From the NCBI GenBank assembly GCA_902796785.1, contig CADBQJ010000225.1, positions 1-5,795 on the forward strand: a stretch of DNA of 5,795 bases, written 5' to 3'. A program made the position numbers and the translations under genes. Under the pieces are notes generated by a model. That model saw only the letters and a program-made list of their open reading frames with translations. It ran no database searches and was not told where the DNA came from. Every line of letters begins with the position of its first letter. Positions within the stretch are counted from its first letter, which is position 1. Positions 1-5,600 of this stretch are shown here, piece after piece. Origin of the DNA: Fibrobacter succinogenes (GTDB taxonomy: Bacteria > Fibrobacterota > Fibrobacteria > Fibrobacterales > CADBQJ01).

Positions 1-1155
1 GAAGTCGCCGAGCTCGCCGTCGAAGTCGCGCTTCCAGTTGCAGTTCTTCAGGTGGAAGCCCGCTTCGTTCGCGCCGGTGACGAGGTTGGAGGCCGCGGCG
101 ACCGATTCGTCCACGAGCAGCCGCCCGCCGTTCGCCTTGATCGCCTCGAGCGCGCCCACGGGGCCGGCGGAGCCGGGGACCATGCCGCACCTTTCGATCA
201 GCGCGTCGTCCGCCGCGACGAGGTCGCCGCTGTGGAGGAAGTTGCGGATCTTGGTCTCGCTCGCCTCGAGGTCGCCGCGCACCAGCACCGCGACCAGCTT
301 GCCCGCGCAGTCGAAGAAGACCGCCTTCATGGTCTTCTTCGGCTCGACGCCGAGGAACTCCGAGACCTCCTCGATCGACTCGCGACCGGGCGTCGCGACC
401 TTCTCGAGCGGCAGGGGCTCTTCCTTCAGCTCCTCGCGGCCGAACTTCGCGATCTCGGCGTTGGCCTGGTAGCCGCAGTGGCGGCAGAGGATCAGGTAGT
501 CCTCGCCGAAGGGGCTTTCGAGCATGAACTCGTGCGCCTGCTTGCCGCCCATGATGCCCGTGTCGGACTGGACGATCACCGGCTCGATGCCCACGCGCTC
601 GAAGATGCGCACGTAGGCGGCGCGGACCTTCTCGTAGTAGGCGTCGAGGTCCTCGGCCGTGGCGTGGAAGGAGTAGGCGTCCTTCATCGTGAACTCGCGC
701 ACGCGGATCAGGCCGCCGCGGGCCCGCGCCTCGTCGCGGTACTTCAGCTGGAACTGGTAGAGCATGAAGGGCAGCTGGCGCCAGGAGGAGAGCGCGCTGC
801 GGGCGAGGTCGGTCACCGCCTCCTCGTGCGTCATCGCCAGGACCATCTCGTGCTGGTTGCGGTCGCGGAAGCGCAGCAGCTCCTCGCCGATGGCCGTGTA
901 GCGGCCCGACTCGCGCCAGAGGTCGGCGGTCTGCACCAGCGGGAGCTCCACTTCCTGGCCGCCCACGGCGTTCATCTCCTCGCGGATGATGTTCTCGATC
1001 TTCGCGAGCGAGCGCTTGCCCATCGGGAAGATGGAGAAGACGCCGGTGGAGAGGGGCTTGACGTAGCCGCCGCGCAGGAGCAGGGCGTGGCTGGGGAGCT
1101 GGGCGTCGGCCGGGGCCTCGCGCAGCGTCTGGACGAAGAACTTGGTGACCTTCAA
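1..1155 (-). CDS. proS: Prolyl-tRNA synthetase (bacterial type with editing insertion), 3' end cut by window edge
   Basis: Class II aminoacyl-tRNA synthetase that charges tRNA(Pro) with proline in the cytoplasm. The window holds the first 385 residues; the family is usually about 570, so motif 3 and the anticodon-binding domain lie to the left. Visible in order: N-terminus KVTKFFVQTLREAPADAQ; motif 1 around residues 38-61 (GVFSIFPMG, KIENIIREEM); THEE at 109-112; motif 2 (YRDEARARGGLIRVREFTMKDAYSF); GIMGGKQAHEFM; a CRHCGYQANAE segment; then the INS editing domain (KKTMKAVFF, VRGDLEASETK, TGANEAGFH), reaching the window edge. INS normally clears mischarged Ala-tRNA(Pro). I chose TTG at 1153-1155 because GGAGGT lies 5-6 nt upstream and homologous N-termini begin there. 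Another in-frame TTG at 1168-1170 is upstream of that SD and less likely. It follows ybaK on the same strand after 59 nt. Confidence 0.97.
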   Translation of the reverse strand, partial: MKVTKFFVQTLREAPADAQLPSHALLLRGGYVKPLSTGVFSIFPMGKRSLAKIENIIREEMNAVGGQEVELPLVQTADLWRESGRYTAIGEELLRFRDRNQHEMVLAMTHEEAVTDLARSALSSWRQLPFMLYQFQLKYRDEARARGGLIRVREFTMKDAYSFHATAEDLDAYYEKVRAAYVRIFERVGIEPVIVQSDTGIMGGKQAHEFMLESPFGEDYLILCRHCGYQANAEIAKFGREELKEEPLPLEKVATPGRESIEEVSEFLGVEPKKTMKAVFFDCAGKLVAVLVRGDLEASETKIRNFLHSGDLVAADDALIERCGMVPGSAGPVGALEAIKANGGRLLVDESVAAASNLVTGANEAGFHLKNCNWKRDFDGELGDF

Positions 1156-1158
1156 GGG

Positions 1159-1164
1159 GGACCT
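1159..1164 (-). promoter_or_regulatory. Shine-Dalgarno GGAGGT that sets the TTG start of proS
   Basis: On the minus strand GGAGGT sits just before CCCCC-TTG, at ideal spacing for the non-ATG start of proS. It decides the start against the more distal in-frame TTG at 1168-1170. The 59-nt gap 1156-1214 holds no gene. Confidence 0.75.
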
Positions 1165-1182
1165 CCGCAATGGTGTCCGCCA

Positions 1183-1188
1183 AAAATA
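1183..1188 (-). promoter_or_regulatory. Possible -10 element of an internal proS promoter
   Basis: On the minus strand TATTTT lies in the ybaK-proS gap, in an A/T patch that stands out from the GC-rich surroundings. A start about 7-8 nt downstream would give a leader of roughly 20 nt carrying the GGAGGT. I see no recognisable -35 box at 16-18 bp, so this is weak. Read-through from ybaK alone would also explain proS expression. Confidence 0.3.
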
Positions 1189-1214
1189 GCTCTTGCCGCG
1201 CGGGGCCGTCCGCC

Positions 1215-1709
1215 TCAGGACCTGGTGACGTCGGCGATTCCGAAGGGGACGAGCCGCCTCAGCCCTTCCACGGCCACCTCGACCATTTCGCCGCGCCGTC
1301 CGCCGCTGAAGAGGATCGAGTCGAAGAGGGAGACCGTCTCGTCCACCGTGGTCCGGAAGGGCTTTTTCATGCCGATGGGGGAGCAGCCGCCGTGGACGTA
1401 GCCCGTGAGCCCCAGCAGGTCCCTGGACTTCAGCATCTCGATCGACTTTTCGCCCACCGCCGCGGCCGCCTTCTTCAGGTCGAGCTCGGCGCAGACGGGG
1501 ATCACGAAGACGTAGTGCCCGCGCGGGCGGCCGACCTGCTCCTTGCCCATCGTCACGAGCGTCTTGAAGACGCGCGTCGGGTCCTGCCCGAGCATCCGGG
1601 CGATCTCCATGCCGTTGGGCGCCTCGGGATCGAAGGAGTGGCGGACGAAGGGAATCTTCGCGCCCTCCAGAAGCCGCATGACGTTGGTTTTGTCGTTCGC
1701 GCTGGACAT
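1215..1709 (-). CDS. ybaK: YbaK/EbsC-family Cys-tRNA(Pro) deacylase
   Basis: Predicted trans-editing hydrolase, 164 aa, the usual YbaK length. The family hydrolyses Cys-tRNA(Pro), which prolyl-tRNA synthetase makes by mistake and cannot clear with its own INS domain. Evidence: VMRLLEGAKIPFVRHSFDP at the N-terminus, GQDPTRVFKTLV with the family's essential lysine at K49, VIPVCAELDLKKAA, and TGYVHGGCSPIGMKK (residues 102-116), the hallmark of the YbaK rather than the ProXp-ala branch. The start at ATG 1707-1709 leaves a family-typical N-terminus. No Shine-Dalgarno sequence precedes it, but a -10-like TATCTT lies exactly 7 nt upstream, consistent with a leaderless mRNA. It precedes proS, so the editing enzyme and its synthetase probably share a transcript. 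Divergent from the lipoprotein gene, with 30 bp between the ATGs. Confidence 0.93.
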   Translation of the reverse strand: MSSANDKTNVMRLLEGAKIPFVRHSFDPEAPNGMEIARMLGQDPTRVFKTLVTMGKEQVGRPRGHYVFVIPVCAELDLKKAAAAVGEKSIEMLKSRDLLGLTGYVHGGCSPIGMKKPFRTTVDETVSLFDSILFSGGRRGEMVEVAVEGLRRLVPFGIADVTRS

Positions 1710-1732
1710 CGCCCCAAAGATACTGCTATTTT
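1703..1732 (+). promoter_or_regulatory. Candidate promoter of the FISUMP lipoprotein gene (leaderless)
   Basis: TGGACA at 1703-1708 (5 of 6 to the sigma70 -35), an 18-bp spacer, then TATTTT at 1727-1732 with a TGC extended -10 immediately before it (1724-1726). Seven nt separate the -10 from the ATG at 1740, so the predicted start is at about the A of ATG. The -35 overlaps the start codon of the divergent ybaK gene, and its -10 is 4 bp from the ybaK -10, so one polymerase should exclude the other. Confidence 0.5.
1717..1722 (-). promoter_or_regulatory. Candidate -10 element for ybaK (leaderless arrangement)
   Basis: On the minus strand TATCTT is followed by 7 nt and then the ybaK ATG, so transcription would begin at or next to the start codon. 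No good -35 match is seen; that region would lie inside the first codons of the divergent lipoprotein gene. The call rests on the hexamer, its spacing and the lack of a Shine-Dalgarno sequence. Confidence 0.45.
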
Positions 1733-1739
1733 GCGTCGC

Positions 1740-2756
1740 ATGAGGCGTTTCCCCCGGGCCGTCGCGGCCTGTTCCATCTCGGCCGTTGCGGTCCTCGCGG
1801 CGCTTTTCGCGCTCGGCTGCTCCAAGGCGAAGGAGGAGCCCCCGTCCGGCGGCGAGGCGGCCCCCGCGGCCGAGCAGGTCCCCGCGCGCCCCTCCGGCGA
1901 GATCAAGTCGTGCGACGGCGTCCGGTTCGACACGGCCGTCAAGGCCTGCGTCCAGGACCCGAAGCGCCGCAACCACCTGGTGTGGCTCTGCTCCGCGGAA
2001 AAAATCCCGCCCGCCGAGCGCCAGTGCCTGGAGGGCGACCGGATCCGCCCGGTCTGCGGCGGCGTCCCCTTCGACCCGCGCCGCGACCTCTGCTCGGTCC
2101 GCGCCGGACGCGGGCGCGCGCTGGTTCCGCGCGACTCCGCCTTCTCCGAGCTGGTCGACTCCCGCGACGGGAAGAGCTACCGGATCGTCCGGATCGGGCG
2201 CCGCTGGTGGATGGCCCAGAACCTGGACTACGCCGACACGGCGATGACCCCGAACCTGTCGGGCGCCAGCTGGTGCTACGACGACGAGCCCTCCTCCTGC
2301 CGGAAGCGCGGGCGGCTCTACACCTGGACCGCGGCGATGGACCTGCCGCCGGAGTTCCTCGAGCGCGGGGCCGGCGACGCCGTCTCCTCCCCGCACCGCG
2401 GCGTCTGCCCCGAGGGATGGCACGTCCCGACCAACGGCGAGTGGAACGACCTGCACGCGCACGTCTCCTCGGCGTGGCCCTGGAACCGCTCGCAGCAGCT
2501 GCTGAAGTCGTTCGACTGGGGCGGAATCGACCTCTTCGGGTTCGGCGCGCGTCCCACGGGATACCGCTACGCGGCGGGGGACTTCCTCAACGCCGACTCG
2601 ACGGCCGCCTGGTGGACCGCGAGCGAAAGCACGATCGGGACAGACGCCTACTACCGCCGCTTCTCCGCGGAGACGGAGGAGAACGAGCCGGCCTACTACG
2701 GCTACTTCAAGTCGTACGGACGCGCGCTGCGGTGCGCGAAGGATCCCGAGGGCTGA
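1740..2756 (+). CDS. FISUMP-domain lipoprotein (Fibrobacter major paralogous domain)
   Basis: Predicted exported lipoprotein of 338 aa; molecular function unknown. Residues 2-6 are basic, about 8-25 form a hydrophobic signal segment, and FALGC with C27 fits the lipobox; Ser at +2 favours the outer membrane. Residues 28-57 are a Pro/Ala/Glu-rich linker. Next come two C-x-G-V-x-F-D-x5-C units (58-70 and 106-118) with further Cys at 84 and 96. From about 139 to the end is a FISUMP domain (TIGR02145): DGKSYRIVRIG, RWWMAQNLDYA, SWCYDDEPSSC, GRLYTWTAAMDL, GVCPEGWHVPTNGEWNDL, WWTAS and a closing LRCAKD. The many Cys suggest disulfides in an oxidising compartment. ATG 1740 is chosen because the signal peptide starts there; an in-frame TTG at 1731 is possible. 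No Shine-Dalgarno sequence is visible. The closest relatives I know are Fibrobacter surface proteins, often highly multiplied per genome. Confidence 0.88.
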   Translation: MRRFPRAVAACSISAVAVLAALFALGCSKAKEEPPSGGEAAPAAEQVPARPSGEIKSCDGVRFDTAVKACVQDPKRRNHLVWLCSAEKIPPAERQCLEGDRIRPVCGGVPFDPRRDLCSVRAGRGRALVPRDSAFSELVDSRDGKSYRIVRIGRRWWMAQNLDYADTAMTPNLSGASWCYDDEPSSCRKRGRLYTWTAAMDLPPEFLERGAGDAVSSPHRGVCPEGWHVPTNGEWNDLHAHVSSAWPWNRSQQLLKSFDWGGIDLFGFGARPTGYRYAAGDFLNADSTAAWWTASESTIGTDAYYRRFSAETEENEPAYYGYFKSYGRALRCAKDPEG

Positions 2757-2774
2757 GCCCGCGCGGACGCGGGC
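2757..2774. terminator. GC-rich hairpin between convergent genes, possible bidirectional terminator
   Basis: A perfect 7-bp inverted repeat, GCCCGCG and CGCGGGC, with a 4-nt CGGA loop lies between the stop of the lipoprotein gene (2756) and the end of pdxJ (2782). The position suits transcript ends from both sides. Neither flank has a T-run, so it is not a canonical intrinsic terminator and may only stabilise 3' ends. Confidence 0.5.
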
Positions 2775-2781
2775 GGGGAAT

Positions 2782-3504
2782 TCAGAGAAGCGCCTTCATC
2801 TCGCGCACGGCCCGGTCGAGCCCCACGAGGACGGCGCGGCCGACGATGGCGTGGCCGATCTCCAGCTTGCGCATCCCGGCGATCTCCGCGACGGGGCGCA
2901 CGTTGCGGTAGTTGAGCCCGCCGCCCGCCGCGATCTGGATGTCGTAGTTCTGGGCCAGCGCGGCGTGGTCCTGCAGGAGCGAGAGCTCCTTGCGGAACTC
3001 GTCGTTTTCCCCCATCTCGAAGGCGTTGGCGTAGGCGCCCGTGTCGAGTTCGACGATCTGCGCGCCCGCCTTGCGGGCCGCCTTCACCTGGCGGGTGTCG
3101 GCCGCGATCTTCACCGCCACGGCGATGTCGTGGTTGCGCAGCGACTCGACGGCCTTGGCGATGGCGTCGGAGCGGCCCGCGACGTCCAGGCCCGACTCCT
3201 CGCCGAAGTCGGAGCTGCTTTCGGGGACCAGGGTGACGATGTCGGGGAGGATCTGCACGGCGAAGGCCACCATCTCTTCGCTGGGGGCCATCTGGAGGGT
3301 CAGGTGCGTGGCGACGGTCTGGCGGAGGAGCCGGACGTCGCGTTCCTGGATGTGGCGGCGGTCGGCGCGGAGGTGCACCGTGATCCCGTCCGCGCCCGCG
3401 AGTTCGGCGACGACGGCGGCGGCCACGGGATCGGGCTCGCGGATCTTGCGGGCTTCGCGCAGGGTGGCGATGTGGTCGAGGTTCACGCCTAGGGTCACGC
3501 TCAT
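2782..3504 (-). CDS. pdxJ: PdxJ-family pyridoxine 5'-phosphate synthase with substituted catalytic residues
   Basis: A 240-aa TIM-barrel protein of normal PdxJ length. The family condenses 1-deoxyxylulose 5-phosphate with 3-amino-2-oxopropyl phosphate to pyridoxine 5'-phosphate in the DXP-dependent vitamin B6 pathway. Matches: LGVNLDHIATLREAR (5-19), GADGITVHLRADRRHIQERDVR (37-58), SGLDVAG, GGGLNYRNV (194-202) and IGHAIVGRAVLVGL (216-229). Against the E. coli enzyme as I remember it, the His45 counterpart is kept (H44). The Glu72 counterpart is Gln71 (codon CAG at 3294-3292) and the His193 counterpart is Gly195 (codon GGC at 2922-2920). The usual E-[LI]-H-T-G is E-L-D-T-G (D154). Family membership is clear, but normal activity is doubtful. 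The start is ATG 3502-3504, with GGAGG 6 nt upstream; it overlaps the upstream stop as ATGA, implying translational coupling. Confidence 0.9.
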   Translation of the reverse strand: MSVTLGVNLDHIATLREARKIREPDPVAAAVVAELAGADGITVHLRADRRHIQERDVRLLRQTVATHLTLQMAPSEEMVAFAVQILPDIVTLVPESSSDFGEESGLDVAGRSDAIAKAVESLRNHDIAVAVKIAADTRQVKAARKAGAQIVELDTGAYANAFEMGENDEFRKELSLLQDHAALAQNYDIQIAAGGGLNYRNVRPVAEIAGMRKLEIGHAIVGRAVLVGLDRAVREMKALL

Positions 3505-4586
3505 GGTCTGCCTCCGGATTCCGGTGTTGCGGGTTTGAACCTGGCGACGGATTCGACGACCCATCCGCTGTCGAGCGCGTCGCGTTCCAGGGCGCGCGCG
3601 CCGCGCAGGGCCGAGACCGTCGTCGGCAAAGCTAGAATTTTGCTTCCGCGCCTCTTCGCCTCCTCCACGCCCGCGCGAAGCGTCTCCTCGGCGCGGAGCG
3701 TGTCGGTCGTGCCGCCCATCTCCAGGCAGAGCCCGGGACGGCGGGCGCAGGTGGCGGCGAGGGCCGGGCTGCGGTGCTGGGGGGCGAGCAGCAGCATGGC
3801 GGAGCGGGCCTCCAGCTCGTCGGCGATCGCCTCGGTCACGCTTTCGTATCCCAGCGGAACGCGGCTTCCGGTCGGCGTCACCCCGACCGCGTCGGGACGG
3901 CGTTCGAAGAGGGCGGCCACGCGCCTGCGGATCTCCTCGCCGGAAAGCTGGGGGTAGACCGCGCCCGAATTCTCCAGCGCCGTGAACTTGCCGCTCTCCT
4001 TCATGCGGAGGGCGAGCACGGTCGCGTCGGGGCGGGAGCGGCGCAGGCGCTTCAGGTCCTGCTCGAGCGAGGCGTCCTCGCGGAGCGGGTCGACGATCAG
4101 CGCGTAGGGGTTCTCCAGGAGGTCGAGCTCGGCGAGCGCGGGGATCGACATGCCGTCGGTGCGGAAGAGCAGCGCTATGCGGACCGACCCCGGCAGGAAG
4201 CGGCCGCCGCGGACGAAGGAGACCGAGCGCGGCGGGTTGGGCGGGCAGACGTAGTTCACGACGAGCTTCCCGCGGTCCTCGCGGAGGGAGTCGGCGCGGC
4301 ACCCCTTCGAATCCAGCCATTGCGAGATCTGGAGCGCGTAGAGGGGCATCGGGACGCCCCGGGGCAGCTCGACGGGCCCGCGCCTGGGCGCGGCGACCTT
4401 CCATTGCTCGGCGAAGTCCGCGACCGTCAGGTCCGGGGCCTCGACGACGGGCCGTTCGGCCGGCTCGGGCTCCTCCGCGGGCGGCGCGAACCGCTCGGCG
4501 AGCGGCCCGGAGAGCAGCCAGACCAGCGCCCCCGCCGGCGCGAGCGCCACGACCGCGCTCATCAGATGTGTCGAGAAATTCGCCAT
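3501..4586 (-). CDS. Membrane-anchored protein resembling the divergent polysaccharide deacetylase (YibQ) family, apparently degenerate
   Basis: 361 aa. One hydrophobic segment (about residues 8-27) predicts an inner-membrane anchor with the rest in the periplasm. A Pro/Glu-rich linker follows (34-52), then a domain I do not recognise (about 53-150, with C96 and C114). Residues about 160-350 look like a divergent polysaccharide deacetylase domain (PF04748, YibQ): YALIVDPLRED (161-171), SGEEIRRRVAALF, DAVGVTPTGSR (232-242), EETLRAGVEEAKRRGSKILALP (300-321) and a closing VVESVARF. In active relatives the landmarks are I-D-D, H-x-P-M, N-N-H-M-G-S and G-H-P; here they read VDP, ALRM, TPTGS and ALP, so the expected metal and catalytic residues are missing. 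A structural or regulatory envelope role is possible. ATG 4586 gives the membrane segment at the very N-terminus. It overlaps pdxJ by 4 nt. The family call comes from remembered motifs and is moderately sure. Confidence 0.6.
   Translation of the reverse strand: MANFSTHLMSAVVALAPAGALVWLLSGPLAERFAPPAEEPEPAERPVVEAPDLTVADFAEQWKVAAPRRGPVELPRGVPMPLYALQISQWLDSKGCRADSLREDRGKLVVNYVCPPNPPRSVSFVRGGRFLPGSVRIALLFRTDGMSIPALAELDLLENPYALIVDPLREDASLEQDLKRLRRSRPDATVLALRMKESGKFTALENSGAVYPQLSGEEIRRRVAALFERRPDAVGVTPTGSRVPLGYESVTEAIADELEARSAMLLLAPQHRSPALAATCARRPGLCLEMGGTTDTLRAEETLRAGVEEAKRRGSKILALPTTVSALRGARALERDALDSGWVVESVARFKPATPESGGRP
3511..3515 (-). promoter_or_regulatory. Shine-Dalgarno GGAGG of pdxJ inside the upstream gene
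   Basis: GGAGG on the minus strand is 6 nt before the pdxJ ATG and lies within the last codons of the upstream gene. With the ATGA overlap it supports both the start choice and coupled translation of the two proteins. Confidence 0.8.
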
Positions 4587-4599
4587 AGGCCCTGTCGCA

Positions 4600-4605
4600 A
4601 ATATA
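4600..4605 (-). promoter_or_regulatory. Candidate -10 element for the YibQ-like gene and pdxJ
   Basis: On the minus strand TATATT (5 of 6 to TATAAT) lies 13 nt before the ATG at 4586, predicting a leader of only about 6-7 nt. There is no clear -35 match; the -35 region overlaps the promoter region of the divergent miaA. Confidence 0.45.
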
Positions 4606-4614
4606 GGCCAAATC

Positions 4615-4626
4615 GGCCCGCGGGCC
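4615..4626. repeat. Perfect 12-bp palindrome GGCCCGCGGGCC between divergent promoters
   Basis: The 57-bp gap 4587-4643 contains this exact palindrome, 9 bp from the minus-strand -10 (4600-4605) and 4 bp from the plus-strand -10 (4631-4636). It lies in the spacer region of both promoters, where a dimeric regulator could affect both. GC richness makes a chance occurrence more likely than usual. Confidence 0.4.
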
Positions 4627-4630
4627 TTTC

Positions 4631-4636
4631 TACATT
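4631..4636 (+). promoter_or_regulatory. Candidate -10 element for miaA (leaderless arrangement)
   Basis: TACATT is followed by exactly 7 nt and then the miaA ATG at 4644, the same spacing as at ybaK and the lipoprotein gene. No Shine-Dalgarno sequence precedes the ATG. No good -35 box is seen at 16-18 bp. Confidence 0.45.
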
Positions 4637-4643
4637 CCCGTCC

Positions 4644-5600
4644 ATGCTGATCGGAATCCTCACCGGCGCCACCGCCTCGGGAAAAAGCGCTCTCGCCCTG
4701 CGCCTGGCGGAGGAGCTGGGCTGCGAGATCGTCAGCGCCGACTCCCGCCAGATCTACCGCGGATTCCGCGTCGGCACCGGCCAGCCCGCCCGCGAGGAGC
4801 GGGAGCGGGTCGTGCACCGCTTCGTGGACTGCGTCCCGCCGGAGGAGAACTTCTCCGCGGGCGAGTTCGCCAGGGAGGTCGTCCGCCTCGAGAAGGAGGA
4901 TCCCGGGACGCCGCGCCTCGTCGCGGGCGGAACGGGGTTCTACGTCGCCGCGCTCGTCCGCGGGCTGCCGCCTCTCCCTTCCGCAGATATGAAAATCCGG
5001 AACGCCCTGCGCGACGAGCTTCGCGAGCGGGGGGCGCGCGCGCTCCGCGACGAGCTCGAGCGGGTCGACCCGGAGACCGCCGCCCGCCTTCCGGAGTCCG
5101 ACGTCCGCCGCGTCGCGCGCGCGCTGGAGGTCTTCCGCGCCACGGGGAGGCCCTTCTCGTGGTGGAAGGACCGCGCCGAGGCGCCGTTCCCCGAAACGCC
5201 GCTCGCCGTGCTGGAGCGCGACCCCGCGGAGAACCGCGCGCTGATCGAGGCGCGGGTCCGCGGCATGTTCCGCGCCGGCTGGGCCGACGAGGCGCGCGGG
5301 CTCCTGGAGTCCGGCGTTCCCGAGGACGCGCCGGCCTTCGGCAGCCTGGGCTATCCGCAGGCGCTGCGGGTGGCGCGCGGCGAAATGGGCGAGGAGGAGG
5401 CGATCGCGGAGGTGACGCTCCGCACGGCGCAGTACGCCAAGCGCCAGAGGACCTTCTTCCGCGGGCAGCTGCCCGGCGCGCGCCGCTGTCCCGCGGGCGA
5501 CGGGGCCCTGGAGTTCCTCCGGGGGCTCTTCCGTCCCGTCCCGGGGCGGAAAAGCGGGAAATCCGCTCCGGAAAACGCGAATTTCGCCGATTCCCCTTGA
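4644..5600 (+). CDS. miaA: tRNA dimethylallyltransferase MiaA
   Basis: Transfers the dimethylallyl group of DMAPP to N6 of adenosine 37 in tRNAs that read U-starting codons, the first step of the ms2i6A modification; cytoplasmic. 318 aa, normal for the family. Motifs in order: P-loop GATASGKS (8-15), the substrate loop SADSRQIYRG (31-40) with the expected catalytic Asp at D33, VGTGQP, NFSAGEF (69-75), VAGGTGFYVAALVRGL (93-108), VRRVARALEVFRATGRPF, SLGYPQAL, and the C-terminal AKRQRTFFRG (ending at 274). The last 20 or so residues (GRKSGKSAPENANF and on) are a polar tail I cannot match to the family. ATG 4644 puts the P-loop at the usual distance. No Shine-Dalgarno sequence is visible, so it may be translated from a leaderless mRNA. 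Its stop codon lies inside the -35 box of the rRNA promoter. Confidence 0.96.
   Translation: MLIGILTGATASGKSALALRLAEELGCEIVSADSRQIYRGFRVGTGQPAREERERVVHRFVDCVPPEENFSAGEFAREVVRLEKEDPGTPRLVAGGTGFYVAALVRGLPPLPSADMKIRNALRDELRERGARALRDELERVDPETAARLPESDVRRVARALEVFRATGRPFSWWKDRAEAPFPETPLAVLERDPAENRALIEARVRGMFRAGWADEARGLLESGVPEDAPAFGSLGYPQALRVARGEMGEEEAIAEVTLRTAQYAKRQRTFFRGQLPGARRCPAGDGALEFLRGLFRPVPGRKSGKSAPENANFADSP

Noticed and set aside
52..1401. Long plus-strand open frame opposite proS and ybaK
   Set aside because: Its translation is low-complexity (Ala, Arg, His, Leu, Asp, Val) with no motif, and the other strand encodes clear ProRS and YbaK. GC-rich DNA commonly leaves the antisense frame open.
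1170..1739. Plus-strand extension of the lipoprotein frame upstream of ATG 1740
   Set aside because: It is antisense to ybaK and would bury the signal peptide and lipobox inside the protein.
1710..2462. Minus-strand extension of ybaK upstream of ATG 1709
   Set aside because: The extension lies antisense to the lipoprotein gene, has no recognisable domain, and YbaK homologs begin at about 1709.
2851..3492. Plus-strand open frame opposite pdxJ
   Set aside because: Repetitive Val/Asp/Gly/His composition typical of antisense frames; PdxJ motifs fill the opposite strand.
3774..4643. Plus-strand open frame leading into miaA
   Set aside because: It is antisense to the YibQ-like gene; the MiaA P-loop places the real start at 4644.
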